The position numbers were made by a program, and so were the translations under genes. DNA of 49,708 bases from contig NZ_JAIZZH010000009.1 of assembly GCF_020421205.1 (NCBI RefSeq), forward strand, positions 1-49,708. Direction: 5' to 3'. The DNA comes from Hymenobacter pini. GTDB taxonomy: Bacteria; Bacteroidota; Bacteroidia; Cytophagales; Hymenobacteraceae. The notes under the pieces were generated by a model that saw only the letters and a program-made list of their open reading frames with translations, was not told the DNA's origin and searched no databases. This document shows positions 7,884 to 15,814 of the stretch, piece after piece (positions within the stretch are counted from its first letter, which is position 1; each line of letters starts with the position of its first letter).

Positions 7884-8753
7884 GTGAAGCTACAATTTGA
7901 ACCCATCCACCCCACGGTTGACAGCTCGTTTACGCTCCTGCACTACACCGAAGTTAGCAAGGCCGAACTGCTCTGGCACTACCACCCTGAGTATGAGCTG
8001 GTGTACATCCCGAATGGCCATGGCCGCCGCCACATCGGCCAGCACATTTCCCGGTTCGAGGACGGGGAGCTAGTGCTTATTGGGCCCGATTTGCCCCACC
8101 TCACATTCAGCTACGGTCAGCCGGTGGGCACGCCCTTCGAGGAAATTGTAGTGCAGCTGCGCGGTGATTTTCTGGGCCCGGACTTCTGGGAGAAGCCTGA
8201 ACTGGCCGCTATCCGGCAGCTGCTGGCCCGCTCCCACGAGGGGCTTTCCTTCGGAGGCAATACCCGCACGGCAGTAGGCCCCACGCTGCGGCAGCTACTG
8301 AGCGCGCCGCCGTTTATGCGGCTGCTGCTGCTGCTACAGGTGTTGCAGCAACTGGCTCAGGCTCCGGCTCAGGACATTCAGCCTCTGCACGCGGGCACCG
8401 GGGGGCAGGGTCTGAGCGGCAAGGAGCAGCAGCGTCTGAGCCGGGTGTACCAGTTTGTGGAGCAGAACTACCAGCGGGCCAGTCTCTCGGTGCAGGAAGT
8501 TGCCGATGTGGCCTATCTGTCGGTGCCGGCGTTCTGCCGCTACTTCAAGAAAATGACGCGCCACACCCTCACCGACTTTCTGCAGGAGTACCGCGTGGGT
8601 CAGGCCTGCCGCCTGCTACTGGACGACGACTTGGCGGTGACGGAGGTGTGCTACTCCTGCGGGTTCAATAACCTGTCGCACTTCAACAAAACCTTCCGCA
8701 AGTTCACGGGTCAAAGCCCCACCGAGTACCGCCGCCAGCGCATTGGGAAATAG
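7884..8753 (+). CDS. AraC-family transcriptional regulator
   Basis: 289 aa from a GTG start at 7884. An in-frame ATG at 7803 would add 27 residues with no domain character, and a TTTTG/TAATTTCA promoter-like pair at 7815-7848 argues for the later start. The N-terminal cupin-type sensor domain (about 1-120) contains LWHYHPEYELVYI and the GPDLPHLTF turn expected of a small-molecule-binding AraC sensor. The C-terminal double helix-turn-helix is complete: SVQEVADVAYLSVPAFCRYFKK, then AVTEVCYSCGFNNLSHFNKTFRK, then TGQSPTEYRR. Ligand and targets are unknown. It is divergent from the small secreted-protein gene and upstream of the DUF922 gene, from which a palindromic repeat separates it. Confidence 0.92.
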   Translation: MKLQFEPIHPTVDSSFTLLHYTEVSKAELLWHYHPEYELVYIPNGHGRRHIGQHISRFEDGELVLIGPDLPHLTFSYGQPVGTPFEEIVVQLRGDFLGPDFWEKPELAAIRQLLARSHEGLSFGGNTRTAVGPTLRQLLSAPPFMRLLLLLQVLQQLAQAPAQDIQPLHAGTGGQGLSGKEQQRLSRVYQFVEQNYQRASLSVQEVADVAYLSVPAFCRYFKKMTRHTLTDFLQEYRVGQACRLLLDDDLAVTEVCYSCGFNNLSHFNKTFRKFTGQSPTEYRRQRIGK

Positions 8754-8775
8754 GTGATGAGGTGAAAGGTTGGTA

Positions 8776-8805
8776 CGTCATTCCTCGGCTCCGCTCGGAA
8801 TGACG
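8776..8805. repeat. Short REP-like palindrome
   Basis: CGTCATTCC (8776-8784) and its perfect complement GGAATGACG (8797-8805) flank a 12-base centre. On the opposite strand its first 26 bases are identical to 28886-28911 of the larger element downstream of lpdA, so both belong to one repeat family. It lies directly after the AraC gene and could also act as its transcription end. Confidence 0.8.
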
Positions 8806-8870
8806 GGTTACATTTTTCGCTATCCTCTTTTCAGGAACAACCAACGGAAAGCAAGTGTCTGCTACGGTAG

Positions 8871-9947
8871 ATGCTCGCTTTCTTTTTTACCCTACTATTC
8901 CCTTGGCAGCAGCTGCTGGTAGCCGCGCCGGAAAAGCCGTTGGTGCTGCAGCCGGCCCCATTTCCGGTGGCGCAGCCGTTATTCTCAATAGCCACTGTGC
9001 ACGATGAACGCGTGGGCCGGCCCGCCGTGGCCTGGCTGCTCACGCCCACGGCCACTACGGGACAGCCGGTGGAGCTGCGAGGCGGCACTGAAGCGGCGCT
9101 GTGGCAGTTTGCGGCCCGGAGCCTGCCGGCTACTACTGCCCGCTACCGCGTGACAGTGCGCGTACTGGAGTGCCGGGTGCAGGAGGTGCCCGCCGCCAAC
9201 CGGCAAGCCGCCGGGCAGCTCACGGTGCGCCTGGCATTCGACTGGCAAAACCCGGAGGGCCGTACCGTAACTCTCACCGAGTACCGGGGCGGGGCCCGTT
9301 ACCAACGGCCGCTGGCTAACCGGGCGGTAGTGGAAACGGCGTTGCAGCAGAACTTGTTGGGCGGCTTCCGGTATCTGCAGCAGTGGCTGACCAAAGCGGT
9401 GCGGGAGGATGCCCGGCTAGCCACGGCTGTGCGCCCCACCTTCCGCTACGAAACCCGCCAGACTGAAGCCGACACGGTATTTCATGATGTGAACCGCCCA
9501 CTGACCTGGGACGATTTCACCGGGCCGACGCGGACGAAGGGCAAGTACGCGGCGGCGGTGTATTCCAGCTTTGCCTACCAGGGCTGGCCACGGCTGCGTA
9601 ACGGGATTATTGACCTGGATATTCAGCTGAAGGTATTTATGGTGCGCAGTTCCTCCTGGGTGGCTCCCAACCAGCGCACGGCTTACAACCTCAACCATGA
9701 GCAGCGGCACTTCGACATCACGCGGCTGATTGTGGAGCGCTTCCGCCGCAAAGCCACCGCCGACAGCCTCACCGTGGCTGATTTCAACAGCATTCTGCAG
9801 CTGCAGTACTTGAAGTCTTTCACCGAAATGAACCACCTGCAGGACCAGTACGACGCCGAAACCCACGGCGGCACCGACCCCGTCGCTCAGGAACGCTGGA
9901 ACCGCCGGATTGATGCCGAATTGCGCAAGTATGAGGTGCTGCAGTAA
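8871..9947 (+). CDS. Secreted DUF922-type protein with HExxH motif
   Basis: 358 aa with an N-terminal hydrophobic signal (MLAFFFTLLFPWQQLLVAA). The N-terminal half (about 30-190) is beta-rich and has no recognisable catalytic motif. The C-terminal domain from about 205 resembles DUF922/COG5661 predicted secreted zinc proteases: RPLTWDDFTG at the domain start and LNHEQRHFDIT with His276, Glu277 and His280 as a zincin-type HExxH. Proteins with this domain are common in Bacteroidota, but substrates are not established. It stands alone after the AraC gene and ends at a strong bidirectional terminator. Metal binding is seen from the motif; protease activity is inference. Confidence 0.75.
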   Translation: MLAFFFTLLFPWQQLLVAAPEKPLVLQPAPFPVAQPLFSIATVHDERVGRPAVAWLLTPTATTGQPVELRGGTEAALWQFAARSLPATTARYRVTVRVLECRVQEVPAANRQAAGQLTVRLAFDWQNPEGRTVTLTEYRGGARYQRPLANRAVVETALQQNLLGGFRYLQQWLTKAVREDARLATAVRPTFRYETRQTEADTVFHDVNRPLTWDDFTGPTRTKGKYAAAVYSSFAYQGWPRLRNGIIDLDIQLKVFMVRSSSWVAPNQRTAYNLNHEQRHFDITRLIVERFRRKATADSLTVADFNSILQLQYLKSFTEMNHLQDQYDAETHGGTDPVAQERWNRRIDAELRKYEVLQ

Positions 9948-9978
9948 AGGTTACCTCTCAGCAGTAATCTGAATATAA

Positions 9979-10011
9979 AAAGCCCTCGGTGTGTAATACA
10001 CCGAGGGCTTT
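9979..10011. terminator. Bidirectional intrinsic terminator
   Basis: A perfect 14-bp stem, AAAGCCCTCGGTGT (9979-9992) and ACACCGAGGGCTTT (9998-10011), has a 5-nt loop. The flanking A-run gives a T-tract on the minus strand. It lies between the convergent DUF922 and erythromycin-esterase-like genes. Confidence 0.93.
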
Positions 10012-10084
10012 CGGATAGAAGTAGAATAGCAGCATATTGCCACTTTGCATAGACACCTTCTATAGACACTGTTAGGATAGCGGA

Positions 10085-11419
10085 TTACAAAGGAGTAGCG
10101 GCCGTGGTAGTGCGCAGGAAAAGCAGCGCGTCGTAGGCTTTGCTGAGCTTGAATTGACCGTACTGCTCCGTGCTGGCAGGCGTCTGGCCTACCAAGCGTT
10201 GCGGGCGTTGGGCGTCCTGGGCACCCAGTTGGTGCGTGTTCAGGAAAAAGGCAGAATTGTTTACGCGGGCCAGCGAAGCCTCCCAGGAACCGGCTTTCGG
10301 TGCTGGCAGTGGGTAAGCCGCCATCTGACTAACCGGTGACACAAACGCCTGTTGGGTGGCGGCAAACGTGCCGAAAGCAGTGGAGGTGGCTAGCACGAAA
10401 TACTGCCCAGGGAACATCCGCTCCAGGAAGGCCCCGGTGCCGCCCCCATTATTATCAGTAGGGTCCATAGACTGGCGCGAAAGGTGGGCGTCATGCGACC
10501 AGACGATGATTTTGCTACCCGGCTGGCGCACCAGCAGCTGCGTCATGGCGGCGAAGAGACTGTCGCGGGAGGAGTCACGCTTGTGGAACTTCACCTGGTA
10601 TGGGTAGTCGAACACCATGCGGCTGTTTTGCAGGGTCAGCTCCAGGGTTTCCCGGGCGGCGCGGGGTAGGCGGGCGGTGGGGAGGGCTTTAAGCAACTGC
10701 TCAGCGGCATCGTAACCGGCCAAGCCGTTGCTCAGCCACGCCTTATGGTCGAATTTGAAAGAGCTGCTGTTCATCTGCAGCCACATGTCATCCTGGAAGG
10801 CGGCGCTCTTCACGAGTTGCTCGATGTGCGGACGCAGGGCGGGGTTCTGCTTACTCAGGCCCTGTTGCACGAGCTGAGCGTTATCGGAGCCAAACATGGC
10901 ATCAATACCGGTGAGGCTGACTTGCCGACGGCGGTGCTGGCGGTTGTAAGCCTGCATCCACGTGAGCATTTCGGCGGTTTCCTGGTTCTGCCAGATGCTG
11001 AGCAAATGTTTCTGCATGAGAGGTTTCAGGGCAGTGGCCTGGCGCTGATGCAGGGCCGTATCTACCCGGCGGGCACTGCCGTAGGTATTTTCCAGGGCTA
11101 CCTGCGTGAAGCCGTGCTCTTCCATTAGCATGCGCGTCAGCCAGAAACGGAGCTTGTAGAACTCGGCCGTGCCGTGCGTACCTTCGCCCAAAGCCACTAC
11201 TTTCTTACCAGCCATTTGGCCCACGAGCGGCCGCACGGTTTCCCGAAACTGCTCGAAGCTCTGGGTATTCACCGCGTTGATAAGCGCCGGATTAAGCAGA
11301 ATGCGGGCCGTATCAGCTGAAACAACCGGCGCAACAGTAGTAGATACCTGAGCAGAGGCCATGGAAGCCGGAGCAGCTAGTAGCGTGGCCGTAACAAGGG
11401 AGCGAAAGAAAGTTTGCAT
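10085..11419 (-). CDS. Secreted erythromycin esterase family protein
   Basis: 444 aa from the ATG at 11419, which is followed directly by a good signal peptide (MQTFFRSLVTATLLAAPASMASAQ); an upstream in-frame ATG at 11461 would place 14 residues before it. The family core is clear: KKVVALGEGTHGTAEFYKLR supplies the conserved Glu and His of the active site, then the LMEEHGFTQVALE segment, then IIVWSHDAHLSR with the second conserved His pair. Members include the macrolide esterases EreA/EreB and succinoglycan-biosynthesis-like proteins. Most distant homologues, like this exported one, have unknown substrates, so antibiotic resistance should not be assumed. It is transcribed away from the LytS/LytTR operon across 228 bp that hold a candidate LytTR operator. 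Confidence 0.85.
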   Translation of the reverse strand: MQTFFRSLVTATLLAAPASMASAQVSTTVAPVVSADTARILLNPALINAVNTQSFEQFRETVRPLVGQMAGKKVVALGEGTHGTAEFYKLRFWLTRMLMEEHGFTQVALENTYGSARRVDTALHQRQATALKPLMQKHLLSIWQNQETAEMLTWMQAYNRQHRRRQVSLTGIDAMFGSDNAQLVQQGLSKQNPALRPHIEQLVKSAAFQDDMWLQMNSSSFKFDHKAWLSNGLAGYDAAEQLLKALPTARLPRAARETLELTLQNSRMVFDYPYQVKFHKRDSSRDSLFAAMTQLLVRQPGSKIIVWSHDAHLSRQSMDPTDNNGGGTGAFLERMFPGQYFVLATSTAFGTFAATQQAFVSPVSQMAAYPLPAPKAGSWEASLARVNNSAFFLNTHQLGAQDAQRPQRLVGQTPASTEQYGQFKLSKAYDALLFLRTTTAATPL

Positions 11420-11564
11420 AGCGGGCGATGTGTAGAGTTGCGGGAGTAGAGAACCAGCCATTTACCGACTGGCAACGACACAAAGGAACAGGGCTTCATC
11501 GGTGAACAGAAGCTTTTTTAGACCACGGCGGCCCAAGAAGCGACGAAGCAGATGGGTTAGCATT

Positions 11565-11596
11565 TTAGTCGAAAAAAATACCCCGGTTAGTCGAAA
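11565..11596. promoter_or_regulatory. Direct repeats, candidate LytTR operator
   Basis: TTAGTCGAAA occurs twice without mismatch, at 11565-11574 and 11587-11596, exactly 22 bp apart. LytTR-domain regulators are known to bind two roughly 9-10-bp direct repeats about two helical turns apart, which is this geometry. The pair is 52 bp upstream of the LytS gene, whose partner encodes a LytTR regulator, and also faces the divergent esterase gene. Confidence 0.65.
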
Positions 11597-11647
11597 TCTG
11601 ATTCCGCTGATGGGCTGGGTCGCCGGAAAATCTGCCAACTTGGCCCT

Positions 11648-12760
11648 ATGCTAGCGCCCTCCTCTGCTCCTCCTTCCTCCTCCGACCAGCCCAGTTATTT
11701 CCCGCTCTTTTTTGAAGGGCTGGTGTGGGTGCTATACGTGGGCATGTATAAGTACAACGGGTTTATGGAGGCCACGGTGCTGCCTGGGCAAGCACCGCAC
11801 TCCAACTTTCCCAACCCACAGCTCATTCTGTTTGCGGTGGCGGCCACGCTCTACATCATCCCGTACTACCGGCTGCTGGTGCCTGCCCTGCTGCGCCGTC
11901 GGCGCTATTTGCTGCTGGGGCTGGGCTCGGCGTTGTACCTATGGTGGGGCATCAAGCTGAACATGATGCTGGCCAGCGGGACCTTTCAGCAGATAGCCAG
12001 CCCCCCCAGTCTGATTGATTTCTACCACGCTACTTACGTAGAAGCGGCCGGCAAGCTTTTCAGCCGGGCTCAGCCCTATATTAGCCTGCTGTTCACGGAC
12101 TTGCTGGCGTTTAGCTGCGTGGCGTTTATGCGCGTAGCGTTTGAAAACGAATACCGCCGCCGCCACCTCGAAAAAGACCATCTGGCCTTGCAGATGGAGC
12201 AGCTGAAGGCCCAATTGCAGCCGCACTTCCTGTTCAACACACTCAACAGCATTTACGGGCTGAGCATGGTCGGTTCGCCGGATACGCCGCGCTTTATCCT
12301 GCTGCTTTCCGAGCTGATGCGCTACGTGTTGTATGACAGCGGCAAGGCCCGCGTACCACTTGCGGAGGAAGTGGAGTTTCTGAAAAACTACTTTGAGCTG
12401 GAGCAGCGCCGCTACGCCGGGGCGCGGGTAAGCTTTACGGCCATGGGGGATATTGCCGGCGTGCAGGTGCCGCCCCTGTTGCTGCTGCCTTTGGTAGAGA
12501 ATAGCTTCAAGCACGGCCGCCACCATTTTTCCGACGATGCCGCCGTGCACGCCACACTCACGTCCGCCTTGGGCCGTCTGCATTTTCTCATCGAAAACGA
12601 CATGCTGCCGCAGGTCCCGACTGCCTCATCTAAGCGGAGCGGGGGCATTGGGCTGCGGAATATTCGTCAGCGGCTGGAGCTGTACTACCCCAACGCCCAC
12701 CAGCTGGACCTTACCGAGCACAACGGCCGCTACCGGGCCGAGCTGACGCTGCATCTGTAA
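11648..12760 (+). CDS. LytS/YehU-type sensor histidine kinase
   Basis: 370 aa. The N-terminal half holds about four hydrophobic segments (roughly 16-34, 57-76, 86-105 and 143-163), the usual membrane module of Bacteroidota LytS-type kinases, with no recognisable extracellular ligand domain. The kinase part is of the His_kinase (PF06580) type: LKAQLQPHFLFNTLNSI with phospho-acceptor His193, the N box LPLVENSFKHG (Asn285), and the G box GGIGLRN at 332-338. The partner response regulator starts 41 bp downstream, and a serine hydrolase follows it, suggesting a three-gene operon. The signal is unknown. Confidence 0.95.
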   Translation: MLAPSSAPPSSSDQPSYFPLFFEGLVWVLYVGMYKYNGFMEATVLPGQAPHSNFPNPQLILFAVAATLYIIPYYRLLVPALLRRRRYLLLGLGSALYLWWGIKLNMMLASGTFQQIASPPSLIDFYHATYVEAAGKLFSRAQPYISLLFTDLLAFSCVAFMRVAFENEYRRRHLEKDHLALQMEQLKAQLQPHFLFNTLNSIYGLSMVGSPDTPRFILLLSELMRYVLYDSGKARVPLAEEVEFLKNYFELEQRRYAGARVSFTAMGDIAGVQVPPLLLLPLVENSFKHGRHHFSDDAAVHATLTSALGRLHFLIENDMLPQVPTASSKRSGGIGLRNIRQRLELYYPNAHQLDLTEHNGRYRAELTLHL

Positions 12761-12801
12761 CCCGGCACGGCTTTCTACTTATTCCTGCTACCCTTACTAG
12801 T

Positions 12802-13506
12802 ATGACTACCTCCCCAGCTCCCGTTCGGTGCCTGATTGTGGACGATGAGCCCCTGGCCCACCAAGTGCTCACGCAGTTCATCGGCCAGACGCCGGGGCTC
12901 ACGCTCACGGGCAAGTGCCGCAACGCCATGGAGGCCTACGAGCACCTGGCCCAGCACCCCGTGGATTTGCTGTTTCTGGATATCGAAATGCCCTTGGTGA
13001 CGGGCCTGAACTTCCTGAAAAGCCTGACGCACCCGCCCAAAACGGTACTCACCACGGCCTACCGCGAGTATGCCTACGAGGGCTACGAGCTGGACGTGCT
13101 GGATTACCTGCTCAAGCCCTTTAGCTACGAGCGGTTTATGAAGGCCATTGCCCGGCTGCCCGCGGTGCAGCCCCTTCCCCCCGCCGATGCTGCCACCGAG
13201 AAGTACCTGCTGGTGAAGGAACGCCAGGGCCTGCTGAAAGTCCCGCACCGCGACATTGTGTACGTGGAGGGCTGCAAGGACTACGTGAAGATTGCCTCAC
13301 CCACCAAAAGCTACCTGCTGCACCACACCATGAAGGAAATGGTGGAGGTGCTGGGCCCGGCGTTTTTGCGGGTGCACCGCTCCTTTATTGTGGCCGCCGC
13401 CCACATTCGCATGCTGCAGCCCGATAACGTACTGCTGCTGGATAACACGCTTATTCCCATTGGAAACTCCTACCGCGGCGAGCTGCTGGCTTATTTCAAG
13501 AAATAA
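12802..13506 (+). CDS. LytTR-family response regulator
   Basis: 234 aa. The receiver domain (about 8-125) has the acidic pair in VDDEP (Asp14, Asp15), phospho-acceptor Asp60 in LLFLDIEMP, the conserved Thr in VLTTAY, and Lys in DYLLKPF. The C-terminal LytTR DNA-binding domain (about 130-232) shows the typical strands YLLVKERQGLLKVPHRDIVYVEG, KSYLLHHTMKEM and FLRVHRSFIV, ending in IPIGNSYRGELLAYF. It is encoded 41 bp after its cognate LytS kinase. The 22-bp-spaced repeats upstream of the operon are the obvious candidate autoregulatory site, and the serine hydrolase downstream is a likely target or partner. Confidence 0.96.
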   Translation: MTTSPAPVRCLIVDDEPLAHQVLTQFIGQTPGLTLTGKCRNAMEAYEHLAQHPVDLLFLDIEMPLVTGLNFLKSLTHPPKTVLTTAYREYAYEGYELDVLDYLLKPFSYERFMKAIARLPAVQPLPPADAATEKYLLVKERQGLLKVPHRDIVYVEGCKDYVKIASPTKSYLLHHTMKEMVEVLGPAFLRVHRSFIVAAAHIRMLQPDNVLLLDNTLIPIGNSYRGELLAYFKK

Positions 13507-13554
13507 TCTGTCTTTTACCAGACTATTCCCCACTCCACCTTATACCTACCGGGT

Positions 13555-14886
13555 ATGCTACGTGCTTCCATTTCCTTCCTGGTGCTGCCTTTGCTATGGG
13601 CCGGCACCGCCACGGCCCAAACGGCCACCTTCAACAAAGCCAAGCTCGACAGCCTGCTCACGGTGCTGGATGCCAACCACAAGCTGGCGGGCAGCCTGCA
13701 GCTTACCCAAAACGGACAGGTAGTATATAGCCGCGCCATTGGCCCGGAGCAGCCGAACGTGCCTGCTACCACGGCCACGCGCTACCGCATCGGCAGCATC
13801 AGCAAAACCTTCACGGCTACCCTGATTATGCAGCTGGTGGAAGAAGGCAAGCTTCAGCTGAACGCGCCCATTGCCACCTGGTTTCCGGACCTGCCCAACG
13901 CCACCAAGATTACCGTGGACCAGCTGCTGCACCACCGCAGTGGGCTCGGCGACTTTACCCGGGACCCGGCGTATGGGCAATACATGACGCAGCCCAAAAC
14001 CCAGGCCGAACTGCTGGCCATTATCCGGGCCCGGCCGGTTGATTTTGAGCCCGGCGCCAAGTATGACTACAACAACTCCAACTATGTGCTGCTGGGCTAC
14101 ATTGTGGAGAAGGTGACCAAACAATCTTACGCGCAGGCATTGCAGAAGCGCATTACGGGCAAGCTGGGCCTGAAAGACACCTACTACGGCGGCCGCCTTG
14201 ATGGCCAGAAACACGAAGCCGCTTCCTTCGTGTGGGATGGCACTACCTGGCAGCTGCAGCGGGAAACCGATATGAGCATTCCGGGCGGCGCGGGTGCCAT
14301 TACCTCTACCCCCGCCGACCTTACCCGCTTTATGGAAGGCCTGTTTGCGGGCAAACTGGTGAAGCCGGCCACCCTGCAGCAAATGCAGCAGATGCAGGAC
14401 GGCTACGGCGCAGGTATGCGCATTGTGCCCTTTGACAGCAAGCAGAGCTACGGCCATTTCGGCAGCATTGATGGGTACCGCTCGGCCCTCACCTACTTCC
14501 CCGCCGATAAACTCACGCTAGCCTACTGCGGCAACGGCATCAGCACCGGCTACACCCTCAGCGACCTGCTGGTAAGCACCCTTACCATCTATTTCAACAA
14601 GCCCTTCCGCCTGCCCGATTTCCGCGCCCCAAAGCTTGAGGCAACTGATTTGAACGCCTTAGTGGGTAACTACGCCAGCCAGCAGATGCCGCTCAAAATC
14701 AACGTAACGACCAGCGGCACCACACTCATGGCCCAGGCTACCGGCCAAGACGCTTTCCCCCTCACGCCCAAATCCAAGACCACGTTTGTGTATGATGCCG
14801 CGGGCCTTACCATGGAGTTTGATGCGGCGGCCCACACCTTTATGCTGCACCAGGGAGCCAACCACTTTCTGTTCACGCGCCAGTAG
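13555..14886 (+). CDS. Secreted serine hydrolase, beta-lactamase/PBP fold
   Basis: 443 aa with a signal peptide ending at about residue 21 (TATAQ). The class C beta-lactamase-related (PF00144) active site is complete: SISK with nucleophile Ser81 and Lys84, the YNN motif at Tyr173-Asn175, and HFGSIDGYRS supplying the third HxG-type motif. A C-terminal beta-rich extension (about 360-443) resembles the small barrel often found after this domain in Bacteroidota. Substrates of such proteins are varied (peptides, esters, D-amino-acid peptides), and true beta-lactamase activity is not implied. The gene starts 48 bp after the LytTR regulator and ends at a strong terminator, so it is probably the third gene of that operon. 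Confidence 0.93.
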   Translation: MLRASISFLVLPLLWAGTATAQTATFNKAKLDSLLTVLDANHKLAGSLQLTQNGQVVYSRAIGPEQPNVPATTATRYRIGSISKTFTATLIMQLVEEGKLQLNAPIATWFPDLPNATKITVDQLLHHRSGLGDFTRDPAYGQYMTQPKTQAELLAIIRARPVDFEPGAKYDYNNSNYVLLGYIVEKVTKQSYAQALQKRITGKLGLKDTYYGGRLDGQKHEAASFVWDGTTWQLQRETDMSIPGGAGAITSTPADLTRFMEGLFAGKLVKPATLQQMQQMQDGYGAGMRIVPFDSKQSYGHFGSIDGYRSALTYFPADKLTLAYCGNGISTGYTLSDLLVSTLTIYFNKPFRLPDFRAPKLEATDLNALVGNYASQQMPLKINVTTSGTTLMAQATGQDAFPLTPKSKTTFVYDAAGLTMEFDAAAHTFMLHQGANHFLFTRQ

Positions 14887-14908
14887 CATTCCATCAGCTG
14901 GAAACGCC

Positions 14909-14945
14909 AAACGGCCCCACCTGGAAAATCCAGGTGGGGCCGTTT
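14909..14945. terminator. Bidirectional intrinsic terminator
   Basis: A perfect 17-bp stem (14909-14925 with 14929-14945, arms starting AAACGGCCCC and ending GGGGCCGTTT) has a 3-nt loop. It lies between the serine hydrolase and the convergent lipoprotein gene. Confidence 0.92.
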
Positions 14946-14968
14946 GCTAAGTGGTAGTGGTGCGAAGC

Positions 14969-15619
14969 TTATTTCTTCACTTTCACCTGTCCGTCGTCGG
15001 CGTCGCGCTTCACTTTGGTACCGTTGGGGTACTCCACTTTCGTGTCGCCGTCTTTGTCAATTTTCACGGTTTTGCCATTGGCGTACTCAATTTTGGTTTC
15101 GCCGTTTTTCTTCTTGTCGTACTTCACAATAGCCGGGCCACGACGCGCGGGCGTGGTTTCGCGAGTGGTTACTACCGTGGTAGCCGTGTAGGGCGTACCA
15201 TCGTAGTAAGTGCCACGGTTAGAGGCGTAGGTGTTGTATTGGGGCTCCGTCACGTAGGTTTTTACCTGGCGGTCGGTTTCGTCGTTCACCTGGCGCAGGG
15301 CGGCGTAGCGGCCAGTGGTGTCGGTGGCGTAGCGGGTGTTTACCTCGTTGAGGCGACGGCCCCGGGTGTAGTAGGTTTTAGTTACCTGGGTTACCACCAC
15401 GGTGTCCGTCAGCTTCAGGTCGTCGGCAATGCGGGCGGCCAGGCGGTCGGCTTCGGTGCGGTACGCGGCCGTGTCGGTGGTCATGGTGCCGTCGTTTACT
15501 ACCACGGCGGTATCGGCGGAGGGAGTGGTGGCCGCATCTACGGCGGCGGGCTTATCCTGCGTGCAGGAGGCTACGGCCAGTGAGGCAGCAGCAGAGAGAA
15601 ACAACAGAGACTTATTCAT
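14969..15619 (-). CDS. Lipoprotein with YNG/DGDTK-type C-terminal repeats
   Basis: 216 aa from the ATG at 15619, chosen because a lipoprotein signal follows at once (MNKSLLFLSAAASLAVASC, lipid Cys19); a start at 15655 would add 12 unlikely residues. The middle is Thr- and Tyr-rich and low in hydrophobic residues. The last about 50 residues carry imperfect strand repeats around NG/DG turns (GETKIEYANGKTVKIDKDG, then GDTKVEYPNGTKVKRD), similar to short beta-hairpin repeats in secreted Bacteroidota proteins. No enzymatic motif is seen. It is divergent from the DUF2807 gene and is separated from the serine hydrolase by a terminator. Function unknown; anchored in the outer or inner membrane facing the periplasm. 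Confidence 0.75.
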   Translation of the reverse strand: MNKSLLFLSAAASLAVASCTQDKPAAVDAATTPSADTAVVVNDGTMTTDTAAYRTEADRLAARIADDLKLTDTVVVTQVTKTYYTRGRRLNEVNTRYATDTTGRYAALRQVNDETDRQVKTYVTEPQYNTYASNRGTYYDGTPYTATTVVTTRETTPARRGPAIVKYDKKKNGETKIEYANGKTVKIDKDGDTKVEYPNGTKVKRDADDGQVKVKK

Positions 15620-15814
15620 GGAGAATTCGGGTATGATGAAAACCGCCAGCTCCATATAGGCTTGCGGCTATAATTGGGGCTGATACGGTAGCGCTTGAAT
15701 CGAGGTTGCAGCCCGGCTTGCAGAAAAAGTACCGCGTCAGGCAACGGTTGCGGCCCGCTGTTCATCTACCCCACTACAACGCCGTTACATCCCTCACTCC
15801 TTTTCCCTGGTCGT

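Noticed and set aside
10085..11419. Macrolide resistance by the erythromycin esterase homologue
   Set aside because: The family is broad, the protein is exported, and most such homologues have no shown macrolide activity; only the fold is claimed.
13555..14886. True class C beta-lactamase
   Set aside because: SxxK, YxN and HxG are kept, but the length, the C-terminal extension and the neighbours fit the large family of serine hydrolases with other substrates.
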